Shown: piece after piece, positions 46,101 to 53,194 of the stretch
Layout: each line of letters starts with the position of its first letter
How positions within the stretch are numbered: the stretch's first letter is position 1
NCBI GenBank assembly: GCA_037133475.1
Contig: JBAXOB010000015.1
Coordinates: forward strand, 25,280-89,279
Origin: CAIVAT01 sp037133475
Lineage (GTDB): Bacteria > Bacteroidota > Bacteroidia > Bacteroidales > FEN-979
DNA length: 64,000 nt
Direction: 5' to 3'
Position numbers and translations under genes: made by a program
The notes under the pieces: model-generated
What the model saw: the letters and a program-made list of their open reading frames with translations, nothing else
Databases searched by the model: none
Told to the model about the DNA's origin: nothing

Positions 46101-47178
46101 ATTGTTGAAAGAACCTGGGCTCAACGGGGAGGAGCAGCAAAAATATATCAGGATCATCGAGAAAAGCGGCGCCCGGATGCTCAATATCATCAATGATATT
46201 GTTGATATCTCGAAAATAGAGGCGGGACAAATGGAGGTCGCCTTTTCAAATGTGAATGTCAATGAGGTTACCGAAGCCTTTTATACCTTTTTCAAGCCGG
46301 AGGCTGAAATTAAAGGAATACGGCTGATCCTGAAAAAATCTTTACCTGCAAAAGATGCGGTCATCATTACCGACTGTAACAAATTCGATTCAATTCTTTC
46401 AAATCTTATCAAGAATGCCATTAAATACACCCACACCGGATCCATTGAATTCGGGTATACCATTGCAGGGACACCCCCAGGCATTTCCCCGCAACCCGGG
46501 GGGATACTTCCCGGAACATTTCTTCAATTTTTCGTGAAGGATACGGGTATTGGTATTCCAAAACAAAGACAGGAGGCCATTTTCGAACGCTTTATCCAGG
46601 CTGACATTTCCGACAAACAGGCTTTGCAGGGAGCCGGATTGGGATTGTCCATTGCCAAAGCCTATGTTGAAATGCTTGGAGGTAAAATATGGGTGGAAAG
46701 CGAGCAGGGAAAAGGTTCTGAATTTTATTTCTCCGTTCCATACAATACAGGCAAGCCTAAGAACAGCGCCATTACCAAGGCTGTTGTTCCAGGTACGAAT
46801 GACACCCAAATTAAAAATTTGAAAATATTGGTGGTCGAAGATGATGAGATATCGGACCTGTATATTGAAACGCTGATGAATCAAATCAGCAGTGAGATTT
46901 TACACACGGAAACAGGAACCGAAGCCATTCGCATCTTCAGTGACACCCCCGGTATCGATTTGGTGCTGATGGATATGAAAATGCCCGGAATGGACGGGTT
47001 TGAGGCCACCCGTCAAATCCGCCGGTTGAACAAGGATGTGATCATCATCGCCCAAACAGCCTATGGCCTTTCAGGTGACCGGGAGAAGGCGCTGGCAGCG
47101 GGATGTAATGATTACATTTCAAAACCTATCAAAAAGGAGGAATTACTTGCGCTGGTTCAAAAATATCTCAACAAATAA
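43141..47178 (+). CDS. Giant seven-PAS hybrid histidine kinase with receiver
   Basis: A 1345-residue soluble sensor kinase. The N-terminal helix and E-V-H-Q-V-E-L-E-M-Q-N-E-E-L coil plus PAS1 are homologous to the start of the kinase at 38049. About seven PAS domains span residues ~65-935; the last two are a recent tandem duplication, both starting I-I-E-K-N-P-M-S-I-Q-I. HisKA (His973, M-S-H-E-I-R-T-P), HATPase (D-T-G-I-G-I, G-A-G-L-G-L-S) and a C-terminal receiver (Asp1278, L-M-D-M-K-M-P-G-M-D-G) follow. It starts 12 nt after the CheB-CheR gene, so the two are co-transcribed. Multiple PAS domains suggest redox, light or ligand sensing; no cofactor-binding residue can be assigned by eye. Confidence 0.9.
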   Translation: MKQNKHSEPEILRYKAEEFLRNKPPVSTSKLSEADMVKLIYELEVHQVELEMQNEELREARYVAKGAAEKYTNLYEFAPAGYFTLSRDGRILEINLSGTQMIGNTRSHLQNSLFDFHVSKETRPVFELFLKRVFNGKAKESCEVTFAGEGNLPVYVHLAGVSADDGKHCLLTAVDISERKRDENSLKAAEEKYRKNSTLLNSLLESPVDIIIFALDKNYCYTTFTKSHQATMQKIWGAEIAVGANMLEFISNPDDRRKARENFDRAMQGDFFSMVEEYGDKGLSRIFYEDVYSPIKDSDGKVAGVSVFVIDITRRKLAEAQANQIASIVQSSEDAIIGKNMDGIILSWNKGAEKIYGYTESEAVGKSVSILVPEETDDEVPAILTRLKSGQVIKHYETSRRRKDGRNIQVSLTISPIVDADGRIIAASSIARDITERKLAEKALQESRKELVYIINQLAIAQQTGHVGSWNFNLSTGKINGSAEAQRLFGLFDRDNTFDLQHIEDCIPDRQRVHQALVDLITKETPYNLEYVIHPADGSAARVIVSKATLEKDAAGNPVSVNGIVQDITENKLVQEKLLSQTMLLEAQLNSTIDGILIVGKDNRRLLINRRMIELFKVPADIIKNKNDIDLLRHVTALTKDPDKFLEKIMFLNENPDKESSDEIAFKDGMVIDRYSAPVIGKDGANYGRIWIFRDVTERKLADALFRDIIEKNPMSIQILSMEGFTTQTNPAHTKLFGVKTPADYSIFKDPQLLKQGMGELFEKVKQGETVYFPDSRFNVHDVDPLFPDIMTWIKAVGFTLQGENGAPARVVLMHENITERKHAEEMFHAIIEKNPMSIQIVDKEGFTMDGNPAYVKLFGAFPPPGFSIFADLQSKSPELEKLILLAKQGNIVHLPDIYYNPNDVSPDLPDNPVWIRALIFPLNDCNGKLDRYVFMHENITQRKLAEQELIKTKERAEESDRLKSAFLANMSHEIRTPMNGILGFAGLLKEPGLNGEEQQKYIRIIEKSGARMLNIINDIVDISKIEAGQMEVAFSNVNVNEVTEAFYTFFKPEAEIKGIRLILKKSLPAKDAVIITDCNKFDSILSNLIKNAIKYTHTGSIEFGYTIAGTPPGISPQPGGILPGTFLQFFVKDTGIGIPKQRQEAIFERFIQADISDKQALQGAGLGLSIAKAYVEMLGGKIWVESEQGKGSEFYFSVPYNTGKPKNSAITKAVVPGTNDTQIKNLKILVVEDDEISDLYIETLMNQISSEILHTETGTEAIRIFSDTPGIDLVLMDMKMPGMDGFEATRQIRRLNKDVIIIAQTAYGLSGDREKALAAGCNDYISKPIKKEELLALVQKYLNK

Positions 47179-47230
47179 GCGATATATATCAGCACAACCG
47201 GGTTTCATATGGATTCGTTCCAGGTAGCTG

Positions 47231-47251
47231 ATGTTGTTGAATTAACAACAT
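47231..47251. terminator. Hairpin downstream of the giant kinase gene
   Basis: ATGTTGTT and AACAACAT form a perfect 8-bp stem around a 5-base loop, 52 nt after the kinase stop. AT-rich and without a T-run, it is a weak terminator candidate. Confidence 0.35.
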
Positions 47252-47272
47252 TTCCGGGTACCCCTGAAAAGC

Positions 47273-47297
47273 AAAACCCGCGATTAACGCGGGTTTT
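47273..47297. terminator. Bidirectional intrinsic terminator
   Basis: AAAACCCGCG, loop ATTAA, CGCGGGTTTT: a perfect 10-bp stem whose outer A/T pairs provide T-runs on both strands. It lies 12 nt beyond the 3' end of tRNA-Leu (minus strand) and 94 nt after the giant kinase (plus strand), so it can serve both. Confidence 0.75.
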
Positions 47298-47309
47298 GAC
47301 CTGATTTTG

Positions 47310-47393
47310 TGCCCGGAACAGGACTCGAACCTGCACATCCGTACGGATACTAGTCCCTGAAACTAGCGCGTCTACCAATTCCGCCATCCGGGC
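47310..47393 (-). tRNA. tRNA-Leu (anticodon CAG)
   Basis: An 84-nt class II tRNA. The acceptor stem GCCCGGA pairs with TCCGGGC, followed by discriminator A and no encoded CCA. The anticodon stem CTAGT/ACTAG encloses loop TTCAGGG with anticodon CAG. A long variable arm (ATCCG-TA-CGGAT) and a T-loop TTCGAGT confirm a leucine tRNA. A strong hairpin follows it. Confidence 0.95.
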
Positions 47394-47684
47394 AATACAT
47401 TGAATACAATTCTCTGTACGAATGGGGGTGCAAAAGTAACAACTTTTTCCGAATTATAAAATTTAATTGCAGGGTTGCTGTTTATTTTTTCCCGGCACAT
47501 CCGTTATCCTTGATTATCCTTCATGTTTTGAAAGAACTTTATGCCCGCGGATAAGACATCTGCACATACTTTTTTTCGGTTGCATGAAAATCCCATCTGT
47601 CATTTCCCTAAATTGCGACCGATTTAAAACCCCGTGTTGTTTCCGGGTGTGACATCACTTTGAAAAACCATAATTTACCGATCT

Positions 47685-48443
47685 ATGAGAAAATTATTCG
47701 CGTTTGTTATAATTTCCCTGGTAATGCCCTTATACCTGACAGCGGCAAAAAAGGACTCTGCCGTGAACATTCCGGCGCCATTCCATAAAAATGTGATTAA
47801 GATCAACCCCACTCCCATGTTGTTATGGAGCGTCAAAAACCTGACCTTAAGCTACGAACGCGTTCTGAACAAAAGACAATCCATCTCCATCATGATTGGG
47901 TACCTTGAATTCCCCAGCCTTTTTAAGGACAATATCGCAAACCTGGTCAACATCACCAGCAAACAAAAGTGGGGGATCAACTTAGCCCTGGAATACAGGT
48001 TTTATCTGATGAAGCGAAATGCAAGACCCGTCCCCGACGGGATTTACATCGCCCCGTACGCCAGCTATTACGGGTTTCATTTCAGGAACGGCCTCGATTT
48101 GTTGAGAACCGATATCGACAGTGCCGGACAGATCAAAGGCAACTTCTATGTTTTTAATCTTGGCGTGGAACTCGGGTACCAGTTTGTATTCTGGAAGCGG
48201 TTTACAGTCGATTTTGTGCTGATAGGTCCCTCTTTGAGCTATTACGGCGGCGGGGTCAACCTTACCGGGAATATCAACCTGTCGCATCTGAAAGAATACA
48301 ATGAGGATTTTTATAACAAGCTGAAAGAGAAATACCCTATGGTTACCGATTTTGTCATCAACAAATCCTTTAAACGCGATGGGAAACTCGATCTGCTGGC
48401 AGTCGGGTTCCGCTACCTGATCCAGTTTGGTTTTCACTTTTAA
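47685..48443 (+). CDS. Outer-membrane beta-barrel protein, unknown function
   Basis: A 252-residue protein with a signal peptide (M-R-K-L-F-A-F-V-I-I ... L-T-A-A) and alternating hydrophobic strands such as L-A-L-E-Y-R-F-Y-L and I-A-P-Y-A-S-Y-Y-G-F-H-F. It ends Y-L-I-Q-F-G-F-H-F, whose C-terminal aromatic residue is typical of barrels recognised by BAM. About 10 strands are likely. I cannot name a family. Its TAA overlaps the next gene's ATG by one base, pairing it with the alginate-export-like porin. Confidence 0.7.
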   Translation: MRKLFAFVIISLVMPLYLTAAKKDSAVNIPAPFHKNVIKINPTPMLLWSVKNLTLSYERVLNKRQSISIMIGYLEFPSLFKDNIANLVNITSKQKWGINLALEYRFYLMKRNARPVPDGIYIAPYASYYGFHFRNGLDLLRTDIDSAGQIKGNFYVFNLGVELGYQFVFWKRFTVDFVLIGPSLSYYGGGVNLTGNINLSHLKEYNEDFYNKLKEKYPMVTDFVINKSFKRDGKLDLLAVGFRYLIQFGFHF

Positions 48444-49813
48444 TGGTCACCGGGGCTATCATAAGATATTCTCCATGCTCAGCCGGGTTGATCCTGGCAT
48501 GGGTGATCCTGCTTTTCATTGCACCTCCATGCCCTTTATCTGCTCAATTAACGGCCACGGGCGACTTTATAACGCGGGGGGAGTATATTAACCTGCATCG
48601 TACTGTACCGGATTCAATCAAGCACCAAACCTTCAATTTCCTCTGCAGCGCCGAGGTTGATCTGGGCTACACCCATAAAAGCTCCTCCGCATACCTCGCG
48701 TTGCTTGCAACCTACACTTCAGGCCCCAATTTGTTTTCAGAGGGTCGTATCAGGGCATGGTCGGCCAACGCTGCGGAGGCATGGTTCAGGTACCAGTTCA
48801 CCGACCGGTTTTCCATCCAGGCAGGCCGTATTGAAATTTCCTATGAGGACGAACAGTTTTTTGAAGCCCGGGACTGGGATAACCTGGTAACAAGCCATAA
48901 TTCCATAATAGGACATTGGCTGGATCCTGATTCGGCCTTCATGGCCGACCTGGGGGTTGCTGCCAACGGGTTTTCGGGCGCCGGAAGCGGCTTTAACACC
49001 AACACTACCGTAAACAACTACCGTTACATGGCCTATTTTTATGGCCACAGGAAATTCCTGGATGATCAGTTGATGCTGACCCTCTCCGACATCTTCAATG
49101 CATCCGACAATGGAATTGAACGCAGCCTGCTCTACGGGCGGAATACAGGCGGGCTTACGGTATGGCTGTCGTGGCCATCATGGGATATGAGCCTGACCGG
49201 GTTTTACCAGTCGGGCCATATCACCGACGGAAGAAACCTGAGCGCCCTGTACTATTCAGGGTACTTCGGCTACAAGCCTGCCGAATGGCTGCAATTGCTG
49301 ATCTCCTATGAACACATGAGCGGGGACGATTATTCGGACACAACCTGGAAAAAAACGGTCCACGGTTTCAGCCTGTTGTATGGAAACACCAGGAAAAGCC
49401 TCGGCCTTTCGGGCATTTTCGACTCGCCTTACCGCAGCAATAACAACCCCGGCTTGAATAACCTTGGGCTTAAGGCGACCATTGACATCGGCAGTAAACT
49501 GTCGGTCGAGCCCGGTTATCATTGGTTTACGGTACCCAACAACTATATCTTGACCTTCGACCCGGTCACGCGTAAACGAACCCCTGAGAAGATACCATCA
49601 TCCCTGCTCCATGAATTCGACTTATTGTTTAAATACACGCCTTCGAAACAATGGGAAATAAGCCTGAATTATTCAGCACTCATCCCGGGGCGTTCTGTCA
49701 AAGAAATCAGCGGATGGAATTTTTCAACCCACGGTTTTCTCAGCAGCAGCTATATAGAGGTTGAATTCACCCCCGATTTGTTAAAAGCGGGTGTTCACAA
49801 GCAATCCCCATAG
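48443..49813 (+). CDS. Alginate-export-like outer-membrane porin
   Basis: A 456-residue protein. The signal peptide ends P-L-S-A-Q. The mature part begins T-A-T-G-D-F-I-T-R-G-E-Y and has the strand R-F-S-I-Q-A-G-R-I-E-I-S-Y-E-D-E-Q-F-F-E-x-R-D-W, the R-x-x-x-Q-x-G-R motif region of the alginate-export/AlgE-like barrel family. Further aromatic strands run to the end. Bacteroidota use such barrels for diverse solutes, so alginate itself is not implied. It overlaps the preceding barrel gene by one base. Confidence 0.72.
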   Translation: MVTGAIIRYSPCSAGLILAWVILLFIAPPCPLSAQLTATGDFITRGEYINLHRTVPDSIKHQTFNFLCSAEVDLGYTHKSSSAYLALLATYTSGPNLFSEGRIRAWSANAAEAWFRYQFTDRFSIQAGRIEISYEDEQFFEARDWDNLVTSHNSIIGHWLDPDSAFMADLGVAANGFSGAGSGFNTNTTVNNYRYMAYFYGHRKFLDDQLMLTLSDIFNASDNGIERSLLYGRNTGGLTVWLSWPSWDMSLTGFYQSGHITDGRNLSALYYSGYFGYKPAEWLQLLISYEHMSGDDYSDTTWKKTVHGFSLLYGNTRKSLGLSGIFDSPYRSNNNPGLNNLGLKATIDIGSKLSVEPGYHWFTVPNNYILTFDPVTRKRTPEKIPSSLLHEFDLLFKYTPSKQWEISLNYSALIPGRSVKEISGWNFSTHGFLSSSYIEVEFTPDLLKAGVHKQSP

Positions 49814-50190
49814 GAACAATCTTCACCTGGAGCCAAATTCCTGCACAGCTGTTTTCACCCGGTCGGCGATGATGGAATCTGCCTGTTACGGCGCATTTTT
49901 CATTTCAACGGTTAGGGTTCGGAGGGCCAACGCCCGGCCTTCGGATGTGGCCGGTTCAGTTTCGGTTGAGCTTCTAATCAAGGTGTATTCAAATAATAGG
50001 TATTTTCAGGGAAAAGATAATAACTTTGTCAAATAAATTTTCGCTGGCATCAAAATCCTGAAATTCACAAAGGAATAAGATCAATGCAAACCATGGTTAA
50101 CAGGCAACCCTTATTCCAGACACGGTTCCTGTTCCCTTGGGCTCTTGATTTCATTACTTGCCTTTATGGTCTTCCTGTAAAACAGAACTT
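49814..50190. other. 377-nt gap before the AI-2E-type permease
   Basis: It contains a GC-rich inverted repeat, CCGGCC (49934-49939) and GGCCGG (49949-49954), which may end the upstream transcript. A TAACTTTG -7 box lies at 50021-50028. No gene is seen. Confidence 0.5.
50021..50028 (+). promoter_or_regulatory. Candidate -7 box of the permease operon
   Basis: TAACTTTG matches TAnnTTTG. It lies 162 nt upstream of the ATG at 50191. No clear -33 element was found. Confidence 0.4.
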
Positions 50191-51270
50191 ATGACTGAAA
50201 AATCCTTTCTCAAAAACACCCTGGAATCTGCCATCAGGATAGGCGTTCTTTTTATTTTAATCGGCTGGTGTTTCAAAATACTGGAACCATTCCTGGGGAT
50301 TATGATGTGGGGCGTAATTATCGCCGTAACCATGTATCCCCTGCATGTGGCCGTGACAAAACGGCTGGGCGGGAGGGCCAAAATCAGCGCGGCCATCCTG
50401 ACGGGGATCCTGTTGCTGGTTATTATCGTTCCCTGTCTGTTCCTCGGAGATTCGATGGTTTCAGGTTTGCAGACACTGGTCAATTTATACCAGAATGGCG
50501 GGTTAAAGGTACCCCCACCCTCCGACACGGTTCTTTCATGGCCTGTTGTCGGGAAGGAAGTTTACAACCTCTGGAAAACCGCTGCAGAAAATCCCGGCGA
50601 GGTCATTAAAATGTACGGACCACAACTCACCTGGCTTTTCAACTGGGTTGTTTCATTTGTATCCCAGGCGGGGATTGGATTTCTGATGATGCTTGCCTCC
50701 ATTGCCGTTGCCGGCGTAGTGCTTGTTTATTCCGAGCAGAGCGCCATGGCAGCGAAGAACCTGTTTATCCGCATGGCCGGCGACCAGGGTGGAAATTTTG
50801 CCAAAGTCACCGAAGTCACTATCAGGAATGTTGCCCGCGGCATCATCGGCGTTGCCTTTATCCAGGCAGCCCTTGCCGGCCTGGGTTTCCTGGTTGCGGG
50901 GGTTCCACTTGCCGGACTGTGGGCCCTGATCGCCTTGTTGCTGGCAATCGTCCAGGTCGGGGTAACCCCGGTATCGATCCTGGTGATCATCTATATGTTT
51001 ACGACGGCCAGCACACTTACGGCAGTGTTGCTGACCATCTGGCTGATCCTGGTCAGCCTTTCCGATAATGTACTTAAACCAATCCTGCTCGGCAAGGGAG
51101 CCCCGGTACCAATGCTTGTGATTTTTCTCGGATCGATCGGCGGATTCATTTTCGAAGGTTTTATGGGACTTTTTCTCGGCGCAATCATCCTGTCGCTGGG
51201 TTATAAACTGGTCCTGGTATGGCTGGACGAAAAAAACACTCTCCATGATGGCAATGATGAAATCAATTAA
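50191..51270 (+). CDS. AI-2E family (PerM/TqsA-type) membrane transporter
   Basis: A 359-residue inner-membrane protein with about eight hydrophobic helices. It has the family features: an N-terminal helix pair (I-R-I-G-V-L-F-I-L-I-G-W), a G-L-W-A-L-I-A loop, an I-P/V-Q-V-G segment and the C-terminal P-I-L-L-G-K-G-A-P-V-P-M-L-V-I-F-L-G. Members export varied small molecules or act as ion antiporters; autoinducer-2 is not implied. The ATG at 50191 (M-T-E-K-S-F) is preferred to the in-frame TTG 33 nt earlier. The next gene's start lies within its last codons. Confidence 0.88.
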   Translation: MTEKSFLKNTLESAIRIGVLFILIGWCFKILEPFLGIMMWGVIIAVTMYPLHVAVTKRLGGRAKISAAILTGILLLVIIVPCLFLGDSMVSGLQTLVNLYQNGGLKVPPPSDTVLSWPVVGKEVYNLWKTAAENPGEVIKMYGPQLTWLFNWVVSFVSQAGIGFLMMLASIAVAGVVLVYSEQSAMAAKNLFIRMAGDQGGNFAKVTEVTIRNVARGIIGVAFIQAALAGLGFLVAGVPLAGLWALIALLLAIVQVGVTPVSILVIIYMFTTASTLTAVLLTIWLILVSLSDNVLKPILLGKGAPVPMLVIFLGSIGGFIFEGFMGLFLGAIILSLGYKLVLVWLDEKNTLHDGNDEIN

Positions 51271-52564
51271 GACTCCGCTGATCATCTTCCCCCTGGCCAT
51301 GATGGCACTTGCGCTCTCATTGTCCCTGCAGGGACAAACACCCGCGAAATCTTTCAACCAGGAGGATGTATGGAGTGTCTTCACAAAAAAAAGCAACAAG
51401 TCGCACCGCGACAGCCTTAATGCAATTCCTGTTCAGCTTTTTAAACCCTATACTTCATTAACCCCGTTTATCGGGTACAACCCTGCATTTGGCATGCTGA
51501 TCGGGGTCAGCAGCACCACCGGGATATACCTCGGCCCGCCCTCTACAACTCCCGTCTCTTCTGCCTGCGTTGCCATCAATCTCACCTCGAAGGCTCAGAA
51601 AATTTTCAACCTGAGGTCAAATGTAATCACGAACGGATCACAATTTATTTTCAGGGGCGACTGGAGATATCTTATCTTTTCGCAACCCACCTACGGGCTC
51701 GGCTCCGGGCTGAGAAAAAGCGGGGATGACGGGATCATCTTCGGGGAGGCGGGTCAGACCACCTCCTATAATGGCCTTCAACAACCCATCAACTACAACT
51801 ATATCAGGTTTTATGAAACATTTTTCATCCGTCTCAATAAAAAAATATATGCCGGCATCGGCTATTTCCTGGATAACTATACGGATATCGTTGACCTGAA
51901 TCTCAACCTCGGCACCAATCCCCGGCAAATCACCAGTCATTACCGGTACAGCACGGAACATGGCTTCAACCCGGCCCACCAGACCATTTCGGGGCTCAGC
52001 CTGGAATTACTGCTCGACAGCCGCGACAATTCCATCCGCCCGACAAAGGGTTATCTTGCGAATTTCGCCATCCGCCAGAATTTAACCTTTTTAGGAAGCA
52101 CGAAAAGCAGCCTGATGCTCAATACGGAATTCAGGACCTATGTGAATTTATCAAAACGCAGGCCCGATCACCTGGTCGCATTCTGGTACATCGGCCAGTT
52201 TACGCAAAGCGGGAGGGCACCCTACCTGGGTTTGCCCGCCATCGGGTGGGACATGTACAACCGCACGGGCCGCGGCTTTATCCAGGGCAGTATCAGGGGA
52301 GTCAGCCTGGTTTACGGGGAGACCGAATACCGTTTCCCGATCAGCCGCTATACCGGCATCCTGGGTGGTGTCCTGTTTGTCAATGCTTCAACGGCGAGCT
52401 CCGACGACCAATCGAGAAAACTCTTTCAGTATTTTGATCCGGCAGCTGGTCTGGGGTTGCGCGTCATGTTCAGCAGGAAAACCAAGTCGAACCTAACGGT
52501 TGATTACGCCATCGGTGCAGGTGGGTCAAACGGCATCTATTTCAACCTTAACGAGACCTTTTAA
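51257..52564 (+). CDS. Omp85/BamA-type outer-membrane barrel protein
   Basis: A ~435-residue protein with a signal peptide ending S-L-Q-G-Q. The C-terminal ~250 residues match the surface-antigen (Omp85) barrel: L-E-L-L-L-D-S-R-D-N-S-I-R-P-T-K-G-Y, then R-G-F-I-Q-G-S-I-R-G with V-Y-G-E-T-E-Y-R-F-P-I, the R-G-F/Y-x-G substrate-loop region. No POTRA repeats are apparent in the ~150-residue N-terminal part, so it is a truncated-type member, not BamA. It ends in F. The start overlaps the permease end; an ATG 12 nt upstream (51245) is equally possible. The pairing suggests an envelope transport function. Confidence 0.78.
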   Translation: MKSIKTPLIIFPLAMMALALSLSLQGQTPAKSFNQEDVWSVFTKKSNKSHRDSLNAIPVQLFKPYTSLTPFIGYNPAFGMLIGVSSTTGIYLGPPSTTPVSSACVAINLTSKAQKIFNLRSNVITNGSQFIFRGDWRYLIFSQPTYGLGSGLRKSGDDGIIFGEAGQTTSYNGLQQPINYNYIRFYETFFIRLNKKIYAGIGYFLDNYTDIVDLNLNLGTNPRQITSHYRYSTEHGFNPAHQTISGLSLELLLDSRDNSIRPTKGYLANFAIRQNLTFLGSTKSSLMLNTEFRTYVNLSKRRPDHLVAFWYIGQFTQSGRAPYLGLPAIGWDMYNRTGRGFIQGSIRGVSLVYGETEYRFPISRYTGILGGVLFVNASTASSDDQSRKLFQYFDPAAGLGLRVMFSRKTKSNLTVDYAIGAGGSNGIYFNLNETF

Positions 52565-52601
52565 AAGGTTGTTCAACATCTAACCGTAGCTGCAGGGTTT
52601 C

Positions 52602-53189
52602 TTACAGTCTTACGGAGACAAAGGCCTGGAGGGCAAACATCCAGTCGTTCAGGACTCCGAAATTATACAGCTTCATCTCCCCCCCTACCCTTAGATGTTT
52701 TTTCAGCGGGTAAATATAGGAAGCGGCTACTTCATAGTTGGAAAGTGACCAGGTCTTGGTGATAATTTTCTGGTCCCCGGCAGCAGCTTTATTGGTCAAC
52801 ACGGCAAGGCCGAGCCCGGTGGAAAGGTATACATTATCCACAACCCTCATCCTGACCAGGAGCAGCAGGGGAATTACCGAACGGTCTACTTCGCTCCCGA
52901 TATCGGGCGTTATCTGGTTTTTCACCCTGAAAAGCCGGAAGTACCCCGATTCAAGTCCAAGGCTGAGCCTGTACTCGGGCTCCCAGTAGAACCTGCAGGA
53001 GAGACCGGCAAAATCCTGCCGGATATTGTTATCCCCGTATTCCAGGTTGTTGAAATAGTGGCTCCAGCCCGTCCCGACCGTAAATGAATAATGGTTGATC
53101 CTGGCTTTCAAGGTATCCTTGTGCTGAGAAAAGACTGCAATGGCGATAAAAACCAGCAGTACTGTTAGACCTGTTCGTTTTTTACCCAT
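52602..53189 (-). CDS. Small outer-membrane barrel protein, unknown function
   Basis: A 195-residue protein with signal peptide M-G-K-K-R-T-G-L-T-V-L ending F-S-Q. It has alternating strands (Y-S-F-T-V-G-T-G-W-S-H-Y-F, C-R-F-Y-W-E-P-E-Y-R-L-S-L-G-L-E-S-G-Y-F) typical of an 8-stranded barrel. It ends at residue L after V-S-V-R. It converges on the Omp85-type gene and follows the GDPD gene by 5 nt, so the two are likely one operon. Family not recognised. Confidence 0.7.
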   Translation of the reverse strand: MGKKRTGLTVLLVFIAIAVFSQHKDTLKARINHYSFTVGTGWSHYFNNLEYGDNNIRQDFAGLSCRFYWEPEYRLSLGLESGYFRLFRVKNQITPDIGSEVDRSVIPLLLLVRMRVVDNVYLSTGLGLAVLTNKAAAGDQKIITKTWSLSNYEVAASYIYPLKKHLRVGGEMKLYNFGVLNDWMFALQAFVSVRL

Positions 53190-53194
53190 AACGA

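Larger units (their letters stand above)
47179..47684. other. 506-nt gap with tRNA and two hairpins
   Basis: It contains the tRNA-Leu gene (47310-47393, minus), a strong hairpin at 47273-47297 and a second at 47231-47251. From 47400 to 47684 only AT-rich non-coding sequence is seen; a near-consensus -7 box TCACTTTG lies at 47655-47662 before the next gene. Confidence 0.6.

Noticed and set aside
38049..47178. Chemotaxis operon
   Set aside because: Only the CheB-CheR fusion is chemotaxis-like; no receptor, CheA, CheW or CheY gene is present.
52556..52569. ACCTTTTAAAAGGT palindrome at the end of the Omp85-type gene
   Set aside because: It overlaps the stop codon and has no loop or T-run, so it is unlikely to be a terminator; likely chance.
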